The notes beneath the pieces were generated by a model that was given only the letters and a program-made list of their open reading frames with translations, was not told the origin of the DNA and ran no database searches. From the NCBI GenBank assembly GCA_902783595.1, contig CACZRR010000017.1, forward strand, positions 1-63,265: 63,265 bases of DNA. Direction: 5' to 3'. The stretch comes from an uncultured Bacteroidota bacterium (lineage in GTDB: Bacteria; Bacteroidota; Bacteroidia; Bacteroidales; P3). The position numbers and the translations under genes were made by a program. Positions within the stretch are counted from its first letter, which is position 1; the number at the start of each line of letters is the position of its first letter. Positions 53,963-62,396 of this stretch are shown here, piece by piece.

Positions 53963-54004
53963 AAAGAGGCGGGGACATTCAAGGGATGTCCCCGCCTCTT
54001 TTTT
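53963..54004. terminator. Bidirectional terminator between uppS and ompH
   Basis: A long stem AAAGAGGCGGGGACA (from 53963) pairs with TGTCCCCGCCTCTTT across a 9-base loop and is followed by more T to 54004. Because the stem is flanked by A and T runs it works in both directions and ends both convergent transcripts. Confidence 0.92.
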
Positions 54005-54035
54005 CGCTCTTGTGATCATGTGATAGGTAAGTCGC

Positions 54036-54548
54036 CTACTTCAAGCCAAGTTTTTTCTTCACCTGCGGCATGATGTCGTCGCTGTCCTGCGAGAAGAGCA
54101 CCGTGGCGGTGCCAGAGTCGAGGATATAGGTGTATCCGCCTTCGCGAGCCACATCCTCGATAGCTTTTTTAGCACGGTCGATGATGGGTTTGAGAAGGTC
54201 TTGCTCACGCTGCTGCAGCTGCTTCTGTGCATTCTCTTGGAACTCCTGGATGCGGGCGCCCATATCCTGTATTTCGCGCTGTTTGGTCTGGCGGATGAGT
54301 TCTGTCCATCCTGCCTGGTTGGCCACATAGTCGTTGTAGCGCTGCTCAGCCTCACTCTGCATGGATTTGAGTGTCTGCTCGAGCTCGGTCACCTCGCCCT
54401 GCAGGACCGTCTGGGCGGAGTCGCGGCCGGGCATGATCTGCATCAGTTCGTTGGAGTTGATGTGGCCGAATTTGAGGCTTTTCTGAGCCATTGCGTTGCC
54501 GCTGAGGGCGAGCAGGCCTACGGCCACTGCGATAAGGATCTTTTTCAT
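54036..54548 (-). CDS. ompH: OmpH/Skp-family periplasmic chaperone
   Basis: A 170-residue exported protein with signal peptide MKKILIAVAVGLLALSGNAMAQ. KFGHINSNELMQIMP is the conserved start of the Skp core, followed by a long charged coiled-coil (residues about 45-130) and a compact end with YTYILDSGTATVLFS. It is expected to hold unfolded outer-membrane proteins for BamA. It is the second of two ompH-like genes, 34 bases downstream of the first. Confidence 0.9.
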   Translation of the reverse strand: MKKILIAVAVGLLALSGNAMAQKSLKFGHINSNELMQIMPGRDSAQTVLQGEVTELEQTLKSMQSEAEQRYNDYVANQAGWTELIRQTKQREIQDMGARIQEFQENAQKQLQQREQDLLKPIIDRAKKAIEDVAREGGYTYILDSGTATVLFSQDSDDIMPQVKKKLGLK

Positions 54549-54582
54549 GTTTTCTGTTGCTTGTTTTATTTATGTATTTATG

Positions 54583-55278
54583 CTAACGTTTGAATTCTTT
54601 CGGTGCTCTCTCAACGGTCGGTTTTCCTTTCAGAGGATCGTTAGGAACCTTGGAGGAAGGCAAGGAGCGCATCTCGGGGTTCTCCACGTTGCGGCGCTTA
54701 GAGGCTTTGGTAGCGGCCTCGTCGGTGGCCTTTTCAGGTGCAGGAGCGCGGTCGGGGTGATATCCGAGAAGTTCGAGCACATCGTCGCTGATGTCGTATT
54801 TCTTGTTCACAAAGAGGATGGCATTGTTGCCCGAGCGGTCGAACACAAAGGCATAGTTTTTCTCATGCGCTATGCGTTCTATCATGGAGTAGACGCGGTC
54901 CTGTATGGGTCGCAGTAGCTCGCTGCGTTTACGGTCGAGATCGCCGCCTTCACCAAAGCGTTGTTTCTGCAGGTCACGTATCTCCTGTTCCTTTTGTGCG
55001 ATGTCGTCGCGGCGACGTTTTTTAAGGTTTTCGGGCAGAAGGTAGCTTTCCTGCTCGTATTCAGCACGGAGCGTTTCTATCTCCGCCGCTTTCTCTTCTA
55101 TCTCTTTTTTCCAATCTTCGACGTAGCGGTCGAGACGCTTCACGGCGTTGTCGTAGTCGGGCAGCTTGCCGAGTATGTAATCAGTGTTGACGCTGGCGTA
55201 CTTCTGTGCCGCCGTCGTGAGGGGTACTGCCACGAGGAAGAGCAGGAGGATGGCGAGGGTGAATATTCTGGCTTTCAT
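54583..55278 (-). CDS. ompH: OmpH/Skp-family protein with extended C-terminus
   Basis: A 231-residue paralogue of the following ompH. The signal peptide ends near TTAAQ, and KYASVNTDYILGKLPDYDNA opens the Skp core. A coiled-coil spans about residues 45-130, and YAFVFDRSGNNAILFV closes the core. About 60 further residues are Lys/Arg/Pro-rich and probably disordered, which the shorter copy lacks. It lies 3 bases after bamA and is surely co-transcribed with it. Confidence 0.9.
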   Translation of the reverse strand: MKARIFTLAILLLFLVAVPLTTAAQKYASVNTDYILGKLPDYDNAVKRLDRYVEDWKKEIEEKAAEIETLRAEYEQESYLLPENLKKRRRDDIAQKEQEIRDLQKQRFGEGGDLDRKRSELLRPIQDRVYSMIERIAHEKNYAFVFDRSGNNAILFVNKKYDISDDVLELLGYHPDRAPAPEKATDEAATKASKRRNVENPEMRSLPSSKVPNDPLKGKPTVERAPKEFKR

Positions 55279-55281
55279 CGT

Positions 55282-57810
55282 TTAGTCGAGACTTTGACCT
55301 ATGGAGAAGTGGAAGTGGCTGCCGCCGTAGTCGCCATCGAAACCGTAACCCCAGTCGACGCCTATGAGGCCTAACATGGGGAGGTAGAGGCGTACGCCGA
55401 AGCCTGCCGAGTTGTACATGCGGAAGGGGTCGAACTGGGAGAGGTTAGCCCAACAGTTGCCACCCTCGATGAATCCAAGCATCCAGATGGTGGCGCTGCT
55501 GCTCTCGACGATGGGGTGACGCAACTCGAATGTGAATCGGTCGAACACCGAGCCTCCGGTGGAGGGGGAGAGGGAGTTGTTCTCGTATCCGCGGAGAGGT
55601 ATCACCTCGCGGCCGTCGAGCACCCACGACGAGAGACCGTCGCCGCCGAGGAAATAGCGGCCGAATGGCGAGAGACCGATATCGTCGTTGTAGTAGCCCA
55701 TCCATCCGAAACGGAAGCGGCTGCTCAGCACGAGGTCGCCGACGATGTTAAGCATCCAGGAGCCGTGGAGGTTGACTTTGTAGTACTCGATCCAGCGGAA
55801 CTTATCCTGTGCTGTGGTGTTGTCGTCGATGGTTTTGCCGCTCAGTAGCGAGAAGGGCGGTGTGGCGTAGATGGTGACGCCCACATCGGAGCCACTGCGG
55901 GTGTAGAAAGGCGAGTCGAACGAATTGCGGGAGATGGAGAAGGCATAGGAGATATCGTTAGCTGACCCATCGGTGAAGAGGTCTGCCGCCAGGTTGCTGT
56001 AGTTGTTGAGGGTGTAGTGCTTGTAGGTGAGGCCATGGGAGGTGATGAAGTAGTCGTCAGGCCACTTCATGCGTTTCGAGAAACTCACGCCTGCTCCGGT
56101 GATGCGGAGACTATAGTAGTTGGCGTCAGTTGTCTTGGCCCACAGACCGTTGCTCATGAAGGTATGGTAGACCTGTCCCGTGAGCGACTGCGCACGGTGG
56201 CCACCAAGCCACGGCTCGGTGAATGAGGCGCTGAGGGAGTAATAGGAGCTGCCGTTGGTGGTGGCATTGAGTGACAGTTTCTGCCCGTCGCCGGCAGGCA
56301 GAGGTACCCAAGCGTCCTTCTTGAAGATGTTGCGGACACTGAAGTTGTTGAGCTGTATGCCCACCTGGCCGATGAACATACCGCTACCGTATCCGCCCTG
56401 CAGATTGAGCTGGCTGGTGCTGCCCTCCTCCACCTTGTATACGATGTCTACGGTGCCGTCCTCGGCATTGGGACGCGGCTCAGGTATCACCGATTCCTCC
56501 TTGAAGAAACGCAGGGTGAGCAGCTCACGACGACTGCGCAACACGGCGTCGCGGCTGAAGAGGTCGCCAGGACGGGTGTAGAGCTCGCGCATGATCACCT
56601 TGTCGTTGGTGATGGTGTTGCCTTCCACCCATACGTTCTTGATGCGTGCCTGCTTGCCCTCGACGATGCGTATCTCGATGTCAATGCTGTCATCCTGTAC
56701 CGCCACTTCGACGGGCGCGGCGCGGAAGAAGAGGTAGCCGTTGTCCATGTAGAGTGAGGTGAGATCGGTGCCGGACGGATTGTACTGCAGGTTGGTCTCG
56801 AGGAGGCTTTTGTTGTAGGGGTCGCCCTTGTCGATACGCAGAGAGCGGCGAAGCACCTCGTCGCTGTAGACGGTGTTGCCCGAGAAAGTGATGTTGCGGA
56901 AAAAGAACTTGCGGCCTTCATGCAGCTGCACCTTCACCTTGAGGCGTGCCTGGTCTTTTTCCGAGGACGGAGTATCCCAGATGGTGTCACGCACAATGCG
57001 TGCGTCGCGATAGCCCTGTTCGTTATAATAGGCCATCACGTTGTCAAGGTCCTCGCGGAAATCATGTTCGATGTAGCGCGACTTCTTCCAGAACACCTTC
57101 TTCCAGAAACGCAGCGACTTGCGGAAGTGCACGTCACGGGTCTTCTGCATCTTGCCCTTGAGAGTGATGTCACTCACGTCATGGTTTCCCTCGAATATGA
57201 GTGAGTCAACCTTTACTTTCTCACCGCGTTTGACGCGGAAATTGATGGTAAGTCGCCCCGTTGTTGTATCGGGTTCGGTCTCGGGGGTCACCTCGACATG
57301 CAGATAACCTTTGTCGATGTAGTAATTCTTGATTTTGTTTGCCGAGGTGCGCAACAGGTTTTCCGTCACCACGTCGCCGGTAGCAATCTGTATCTGCTCA
57401 CGCAGTTTCTTGTCCTCACCTTTCTTCACACCCGTGAAACGGAACTTCTCCATGCGAGGACGCTCCCTGAGCACTATGGTGAGGAACACGATGTTACCCT
57501 GTATGCGATCCACCTTCACCTGCACATCCTCGAACATACCCTGGCGCCAAAGGTTCTCCACAGCACCCGACACCTTGTCGCCCGGCAGACGCACCTTGTC
57601 GCCCACCTGCAGGCCAGCCACCAGCTGTACAACACGGGTGTCGAAGTTTTCGGCGCCTTCGAAGTTGATGCCTCCAATCTCGTAGGTTTTGGGGGTGAGA
57701 TAGTCAAAGTCATAGTCGCTAGAGCCACCCACAACCGACTGAGCCTCCATGGCTCGTGGTGTGGCAAAGGCCAGCAGTAGCAGCAATAGCAATCGTCCAG
57801 TGTGCTTCAT
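55282..57810 (-). CDS. bamA: Outer-membrane protein assembly factor BamA
   Basis: An 842-residue protein with signal peptide (MKHTGRLLLLLLLAFATPRA), a series of POTRA domains over about residues 40-430 (for example the DKVRLPGDKVSGAVENLWRQ region), and a C-terminal 16-strand barrel of the bacterial surface antigen family. Late motifs include FGRYFLGGDGLSSWVLDGRE and RGYENNSLSP. It folds outer-membrane proteins, which makes it relevant to the OmpA-like and barrel proteins in this window. It heads the bamA-ompH-ompH operon and converges with uppS rather than following it. Confidence 0.95.
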   Translation of the reverse strand: MKHTGRLLLLLLLAFATPRAMEAQSVVGGSSDYDFDYLTPKTYEIGGINFEGAENFDTRVVQLVAGLQVGDKVRLPGDKVSGAVENLWRQGMFEDVQVKVDRIQGNIVFLTIVLRERPRMEKFRFTGVKKGEDKKLREQIQIATGDVVTENLLRTSANKIKNYYIDKGYLHVEVTPETEPDTTTGRLTINFRVKRGEKVKVDSLIFEGNHDVSDITLKGKMQKTRDVHFRKSLRFWKKVFWKKSRYIEHDFREDLDNVMAYYNEQGYRDARIVRDTIWDTPSSEKDQARLKVKVQLHEGRKFFFRNITFSGNTVYSDEVLRRSLRIDKGDPYNKSLLETNLQYNPSGTDLTSLYMDNGYLFFRAAPVEVAVQDDSIDIEIRIVEGKQARIKNVWVEGNTITNDKVIMRELYTRPGDLFSRDAVLRSRRELLTLRFFKEESVIPEPRPNAEDGTVDIVYKVEEGSTSQLNLQGGYGSGMFIGQVGIQLNNFSVRNIFKKDAWVPLPAGDGQKLSLNATTNGSSYYSLSASFTEPWLGGHRAQSLTGQVYHTFMSNGLWAKTTDANYYSLRITGAGVSFSKRMKWPDDYFITSHGLTYKHYTLNNYSNLAADLFTDGSANDISYAFSISRNSFDSPFYTRSGSDVGVTIYATPPFSLLSGKTIDDNTTAQDKFRWIEYYKVNLHGSWMLNIVGDLVLSSRFRFGWMGYYNDDIGLSPFGRYFLGGDGLSSWVLDGREVIPLRGYENNSLSPSTGGSVFDRFTFELRHPIVESSSATIWMLGFIEGGNCWANLSQFDPFRMYNSAGFGVRLYLPMLGLIGVDWGYGFDGDYGGSHFHFSIGQSLD

Positions 57811-57999
57811 CTACTTTTTTCTCTTAACTTAGCCATAACTCTCTTTTTGTAGTATTATTATATTATGATGGAAAATTTTTACAGGAAATTTTTTTGAGTT
57901 TTTTGTAAAATACTGAAAATATTACATTTAGAAAAGCAACCTTCAAAGAGTAAATCCTGTTAGTAGATGACAGTCAGGCGTTTAGGTGCCATTTTCGTC

Positions 58000-58054
58000 T
58001 TCAGGGTATATTCAGGGTATATCCAAAGTACCACATGGGTACTACGTGGGTACT
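58000..58054. repeat. Two adjacent 11-bp direct duplications
   Basis: TTCAGGGTATA is repeated at 58000-58010 and 58011-58021. After 11 more bases, ACATGGGTACT at 58033-58043 is followed by ACGTGGGTACT at 58044-58054. All spacings are 11 bp, the same period as the arrays at 18624 and 42750 although the units differ. AGTACC and GGTACT around 58028-58043 can also form a short hairpin. Confidence 0.8.
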
Positions 58055-58111
58055 GACAAGAATCCTCCATTAAGGACGAAAAAATGTTTTCTTACCCGAG
58101 AGTTTTTTTCT

Positions 58112-58119
58112 TATCTTTG
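58112..58119 (+). promoter_or_regulatory. pyrK: Putative -7 element for pyrK
   Basis: TATCTTTG followed by CACAC is an exact TAnnTTTG match 24 bases before the pyrK start. A T-run at 58087-58090 sits at the -33 distance but lacks the G. Confidence 0.6.
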
Positions 58120-58143
58120 CACACTCGAAAAACCTCTTGAAGC

Positions 58144-58920
58144 ATGAAAGAGATACACGATTTCACCATTATAGACCGTCAGCAACTCGGGGAGCGCTAC
58201 TTCTCGCTGACCCTGCAGCATGGCGGCACGATGCAACCTATCGCACCGGGTCAGTTTGTCGAGGTGCGTGTAGAAGGAGAGCCTGGCGTGATGCTGCGCC
58301 GTCCTATCTCCATCCACGACGTGGACGAGACACGTGGCACCCTGACGCTGCTCATCCAGATTGTCGGCAACGGCACACGCCGTCTGGCACACCTCACCAT
58401 AGGAGAACATCTCAACCTCGTTTACCCGCTGGGACATGGCTTCACCACCCAGATGCCTACCGGGAGCCGGGTACTTATGGTGGGTGGCGGCGCCGGTATA
58501 GCGCCCCTGTTGCATCTCGCCAAAGTACTGAAAACAAAGGCTGTTAACAGCACCGTACTCCTTGGTGGACGCACCGCCGATCTGATACCTGTCCGCGAGG
58601 CCTTCCAACCCTACGCCAAGGTGGGCATTGCCACCGACGACGGGTCGCTGGGATACAAAGGATTGGTGGTGGATCATCCTGATTTCGTAGGTACTTACGA
58701 TATCATCTACACCTGTGGTCCCACGCCCATGATGAAGGCTGTGGCGCGCAGTGCTGCCGCCCGCGGCATACGCTGCGAGGTGAGCCTTGAGAATATGATG
58801 GCCTGCGGCGTGGGTGCCTGCCTCTGCTGTGTCACCGACACCGACGAAGGACACCGCTGCGTATGCAAGGAGGGACCCGTGTTCGACATCAGCACGATGA
58901 AAAAATGGTATCAACAATAG
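58144..58920 (+). CDS. pyrK: Dihydroorotate dehydrogenase B electron-transfer subunit
   Basis: A 258-residue iron-sulfur flavoprotein that passes electrons from class 1B PyrD to NAD. The N-terminal FAD domain has MLRRPISIHDV; the NAD domain has VLMVGGGAGIAPLLHL and IIYTCGPTPMMKA. Cysteines 221, 226 and 229 with a later Cys at 239 or 241 fit the [2Fe-2S] motif. It lies directly upstream of pyrD. Confidence 0.94.
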   Translation: MKEIHDFTIIDRQQLGERYFSLTLQHGGTMQPIAPGQFVEVRVEGEPGVMLRRPISIHDVDETRGTLTLLIQIVGNGTRRLAHLTIGEHLNLVYPLGHGFTTQMPTGSRVLMVGGGAGIAPLLHLAKVLKTKAVNSTVLLGGRTADLIPVREAFQPYAKVGIATDDGSLGYKGLVVDHPDFVGTYDIIYTCGPTPMMKAVARSAAARGIRCEVSLENMMACGVGACLCCVTDTDEGHRCVCKEGPVFDISTMKKWYQQ

Positions 58921-58957
58921 CTCCCCTTACCTCCTTATCTCCTAAAAGAAAAAGACC

Positions 58958-59857
58958 ATGTTAGCAGTTAAGATACACAACCTGGAATTAAAGAATCCCG
59001 TGCTTACCGCCAGCGGCACCTTCGGCTATGGCGAAGAGTTCGCCGACTTCGTCAACCTTAACCGTTTGGGCGGCTTCATCGTCAAGGGCACCACAGGCAC
59101 ACACCGTGAAGGCAACGCCTACCCCCGCATGGCGGAGACCCCCTCGGGCATGCTCAACGCCGTGGGTCTACAGAACGGCGGCGTAGATAAATTCTGCTCC
59201 GAAGTATATCATAGAATCAAGCACTTAGATACCAATATTATCGTCAACGTCAGCGGCTCCTCCATCGAGGAATACTGCGAAGTAGCCGGAAAGATCGACG
59301 CCCTGGAGCACATCCCCGCCATCGAGCTGAACATCAGCTGTCCCAACGTCAAGAAGGGCGGCATGGGCTTCGGCACCGACCCGCAGATGGCGGCACAAGT
59401 GGTTGCCGCGGTACGCAAAGTGTACCATAAGACGCTGATAGTAAAGCTCACTCCCAATGTCACCAGCGTGGTGGACATCGCAAAGGCGGTGGAGGCTGCG
59501 GGAGCCGACAGCGTGAGTCTCATCAACACCATGCTCGGCATGGCGGTGGATGTAGAGCGGCAACGCCCCTACCTCAGCACCATTACAGGAGGTCTCTCTG
59601 GTCCCGCCGTCAAACCCGTGGCAGTACGCATGGTGTGGCAGGTGGCACACGCTGTGACGATTCCTGTCATCGGCCTCGGCGGCATCGCCTCTGCGGCCGA
59701 TGCCCTGGAATTTCTCATGGTGGGTGCCAGAGCCGTACAGGTGGGCACCGCCAACTTCATCGACCCCGCCGTCACCATGAAGATTATCGACGGCCTCGAC
59801 GACTACTGCAAACGTCATGGTATCAAAGATATCAACGAGATTATCGGCATTATATGA
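58958..59857 (+). CDS. pyrD: Dihydroorotate dehydrogenase, class 1B catalytic subunit
   Basis: A 299-residue FMN enzyme oxidising dihydroorotate to orotate in pyrimidine synthesis. Cys128 in LNISCPNVKKGG is the catalytic base of class 1 enzymes, and ASGTFGYGEEF and VIGLGGIASAADALEF are FMN and phosphate-binding parts. Together with PyrK it forms the NAD-linked 1B complex. Its stop overlaps the next start as ATGA. Confidence 0.96.
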   Translation: MLAVKIHNLELKNPVLTASGTFGYGEEFADFVNLNRLGGFIVKGTTGTHREGNAYPRMAETPSGMLNAVGLQNGGVDKFCSEVYHRIKHLDTNIIVNVSGSSIEEYCEVAGKIDALEHIPAIELNISCPNVKKGGMGFGTDPQMAAQVVAAVRKVYHKTLIVKLTPNVTSVVDIAKAVEAAGADSVSLINTMLGMAVDVERQRPYLSTITGGLSGPAVKPVAVRMVWQVAHAVTIPVIGLGGIASAADALEFLMVGARAVQVGTANFIDPAVTMKIIDGLDDYCKRHGIKDINEIIGII

Positions 59858-60693
59858 TTCTCATCGCTGACAGCGGGAGCACCAAGACCACGTGGATGGA
59901 GGTAAAGTCTGGTAACAAGATCGTTACCGAGGGTCTGAACCCCCATTTCACCAGTGACGATGCTTTCCTCGCCGCCTGCTCCCTTGTCCGCCAACACTTT
60001 CAACATTCAACATTCAACATTCAACTCTATTTCTATGGCGCTGGCTGCGGCAGTGATCAGCAGCGTGAGCGGGTGGCCGAGTTGCTATCTAAATCATTTG
60101 GAACAAACGACATACATGTGGAGACTGACATGCTGGGAGCCTGTCGCGCAGTGTGCGGACGTGAGGCCGGATTGGTGGGTATCCTCGGTACCGGCAGCAA
60201 CGCCTGCTACTACGACGGACGACGCATCATGATTCAGCCCCCCAGCCTAGGATATATCCTGGGAGACTATGCCTCCGGCAACCATGTGGGACGAAGGCTC
60301 CTGACAGACTATTGGTGCGACAAGATGCCTATAGAGGTACGTCATCTCTTCGAAGCGGAGCATACAGATGATATTGGTCGTACCCTTGATGCCGTCTACC
60401 ATCAGCCTCACCCCAATCGCTATTTAGCTCACATAGGATCCATAGCACCTCGTCATATGGAGAAAGTCTATTTCTGCAGGATCATTGATGAGTCCTTGGA
60501 TCAGTGGATGGAGATGCGCCTTGGTGCCTTAGTGCGTCAGAGCGGGAGCAATAAGATTAGTCTTGTCGGAGGTTTTGCCAAAGCTATCGAGTCCCGTTTG
60601 CAACTCTTTTGCGGGCGTCACCATTTAGAGCTCGGCACCGTCACGGACGACCCCATTGAAGGCCTGCAGAGATACCATCTAAACCTTGGTTGA
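59854..60693 (+). CDS. BadF/BadG/BcrA-type ATPase, probable N-acetylglucosamine-type kinase
   Basis: A 279-residue actin-like ATPase-fold protein. MILIADSGSTKTTWMEV is the phosphate-1 loop, LVGILGTGSNACYYDG the phosphate-2 loop, and ISLVGGFAKAIES the adenosine region, as in N-acetylglucosamine kinase relatives. The start codon overlaps the pyrD stop, so it is translationally coupled to pyrimidine genes. Three copies of a 7-bp unit near its 5' third (60001-60021) code a low-complexity segment. The exact substrate is not determined. Confidence 0.85.
   Translation: MILIADSGSTKTTWMEVKSGNKIVTEGLNPHFTSDDAFLAACSLVRQHFQHSTFNIQLYFYGAGCGSDQQRERVAELLSKSFGTNDIHVETDMLGACRAVCGREAGLVGILGTGSNACYYDGRRIMIQPPSLGYILGDYASGNHVGRRLLTDYWCDKMPIEVRHLFEAEHTDDIGRTLDAVYHQPHPNRYLAHIGSIAPRHMEKVYFCRIIDESLDQWMEMRLGALVRQSGSNKISLVGGFAKAIESRLQLFCGRHHLELGTVTDDPIEGLQRYHLNLG
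60001..60021 (+). repeat. 7-bp tandem repeat inside the BadF-type gene
   Basis: CAACATT is repeated three times at 60001-60007, 60008-60014 and 60015-60021, with degenerate copies on both sides (CAACACTTT before, CAACTCT after). Seven is not a multiple of three, so gain or loss of one unit would shift the frame about 50 codons into the protein. Confidence 0.9.
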
Positions 60694-60851
60694 CAAGAGA
60701 TTGAATGAACACTATGACGGGACGTTATTATATCATAAATATATCACAATGGGATGGGTTGCAACGGGGGGAAATAATATCTCGCCGCGGAACAATAAAT
60801 ATGCATAATACTCGTTTTGTTTTTTCAGATAACTACTAAAAAAAACTAAAA

Positions 60852-61265
60852 ATGGACTTAACAAACATTTTGGTGATTTCCGGGAAGCCGGATCTGAGTG
60901 AGTTGGTGTCGCAAACCAAGGGCGGCGCTGTGGTGAAGAACCTTGTGACGGGACAGAAGTTCTCCGTCTTCAAGAATGACAGGATCAGCTCGCTGGGCGA
61001 GATACGCATCTTCACCGACACGGACGAGCGTCCGCTGGACGAGGTGATGCAAGCCATCTATAAGGTGCTCGATGGTAAGGCTACCGCCTTTGAGCCCAAA
61101 AAGGCAGATGGCAAGGATCTCTTCGACCTGCTGGAGAAGGCATTGCCCGACTACGACCGTGAGCGCGTGCACACCTCCGACGCCAAGAAGCTCTTCTCCT
61201 GGTACAATATTCTCCTTGCCGCTGGCAAGATCGACCTGTCCAGCGACGAGGAATCGGCAAAATAA
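60852..61265 (+). CDS. DUF5606 family protein
   Basis: A 137-residue cytoplasmic protein. The N-terminus MDLTNILVISGKPDLSELVS and the following GGAVVKNLVTGQKFSVFKND are typical of this Bacteroidetes family, whose function I do not know. No signal peptide or membrane segment is present. A 158-base A/T-rich spacer (60694-60851) precedes it, with no exact -7 match. Confidence 0.8.
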   Translation: MDLTNILVISGKPDLSELVSQTKGGAVVKNLVTGQKFSVFKNDRISSLGEIRIFTDTDERPLDEVMQAIYKVLDGKATAFEPKKADGKDLFDLLEKALPDYDRERVHTSDAKKLFSWYNILLAAGKIDLSSDEESAK

Positions 61266-61301
61266 AGACCACCAACATTACAAACCTATATACCTTATAA
61301 A

Positions 61302-62396
61302 ATGAAAAAGATATTGACGGTCCTGTGTGCCGCCGTCCTTGTGGCCTTCGCGGCATGCTCGAAAGACGATGACGACGCTGTGCAGCCCACCCCCGCACCG
61401 CAGCCTGCCCCTGCTCCGGAGCCTCCGCATGAGTGGCCTGACGAGGAGGGTCTCTTCAGCCCCTGGGCACAGATCGACACCATCCTCACCGATGGTGCGG
61501 TGAGTGAGGTGTGGAGCTGGAACGGAGGACGCCTTGAGATGGTGAGTGACGGCAACGGTGATGTGCAGTGCCAGTTCACCTATGGCAACGATGGGCGCTA
61601 CAACGCCATTGACGTCAACAGCGGATTGCTGTCCGACTATCTTGGCAACATGCTCACCGGCACCGTCACGGTGAGCTACAACGGTGACAAGATCGGCGGG
61701 CTGACCATCACTCATGGCGCCACCCAGCTGGGCACCCTGGCGCTGCAGCGCAATAGCGCCGACAAGGTGAGCCTCGCCACCGCCACCCTCAGCGACGAAG
61801 CCCTTCTCAGCATGCTCAACGACATGATAGCCAGCTATGTCGGTGACAACAGCAGCGGATTTCCCCAGTTCACCATTGACGGCTCGACGGCCGCTCTTTA
61901 TTTCTCGTGGGTGGGCAGCAATGTGGTACGGCTGTTGCTGAACCTGAGCGTCAACGCCTCGACCACCAGGACCGCTGTCGTTAACTCGTCGCTTTACGGC
62001 TACCTGCCGAGTGAGGTGCAGACCTTCCTGCAGTCGATATTCTGTCCCGAGAACCTCAATGTGCAGCTGTCTGTGCACGACACCGTCAGCTACGACTATG
62101 ACAACCAGCGCAATCCGCTGAAGCACTACCTGGGGCAGCTGGCCATCACGACGCTGTCGCAGAACAATGTCACCAGCGAGAGTCACGCCTCGGGTGTTGT
62201 CGTCAAGATAGGCAGCGGATCGTTCATGTTCCCCCTCTTCTCGCGGCCGCTATTGAACGCCACCATCGGCTATGATTACCTATACAACAGCGCCGGATAT
62301 CCCTACTACGTCACCACCAGTCGTTCTGCTGACAGCGGTGCCGCCACAACAAGCACCACAGAATACAGATATTCCTATCAACAACAAGAGCAATGA
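61302..62396 (+). CDS. DUF4595-like or uncharacterised lipoprotein
   Basis: A 364-residue predicted lipoprotein: signal [19 protein letters not shown] with the lipobox Cys at residue 19, then SKDDDD and a Pro/Ala linker ([13 protein letters not shown]). The rest is beta-rich with [13 protein letters not shown] and [19 protein letters not shown], resembling the DUF4595-type porin-like lipoproteins common in gut Bacteroidales. I am not certain of the family. Its stop overlaps the metG start as ATGA. Confidence 0.7.
   Translation: MKKILTVLCAAVLVAFAACSKDDDDAVQPTPAPQPAPAPEPPHEWPDEEGLFSPWAQIDTILTDGAVSEVWSWNGGRLEMVSDGNGDVQCQFTYGNDGRYNAIDVNSGLLSDYLGNMLTGTVTVSYNGDKIGGLTITHGATQLGTLALQRNSADKVSLATATLSDEALLSMLNDMIASYVGDNSSGFPQFTIDGSTAALYFSWVGSNVVRLLLNLSVNASTTRTAVVNSSLYGYLPSEVQTFLQSIFCPENLNVQLSVHDTVSYDYDNQRNPLKHYLGQLAITTLSQNNVTSESHASGVVVKIGSGSFMFPLFSRPLLNATIGYDYLYNSAGYPYYVTTSRSADSGAATTSTTEYRYSYQQQEQ

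Larger units (their letters stand above)
57811..58143. other. Divergent spacer between bamA and pyrK
   Basis: A 333-base A/T-rich region with no gene. It holds two pairs of 11-bp direct repeats (58000-58021 and 58033-58054) and a perfect -7 element for pyrK at 58112-58119. For bamA the best minus-strand match is a TA-n3-TTTG near 57943, one base too long, so its promoter is not assigned. Confidence 0.7.
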
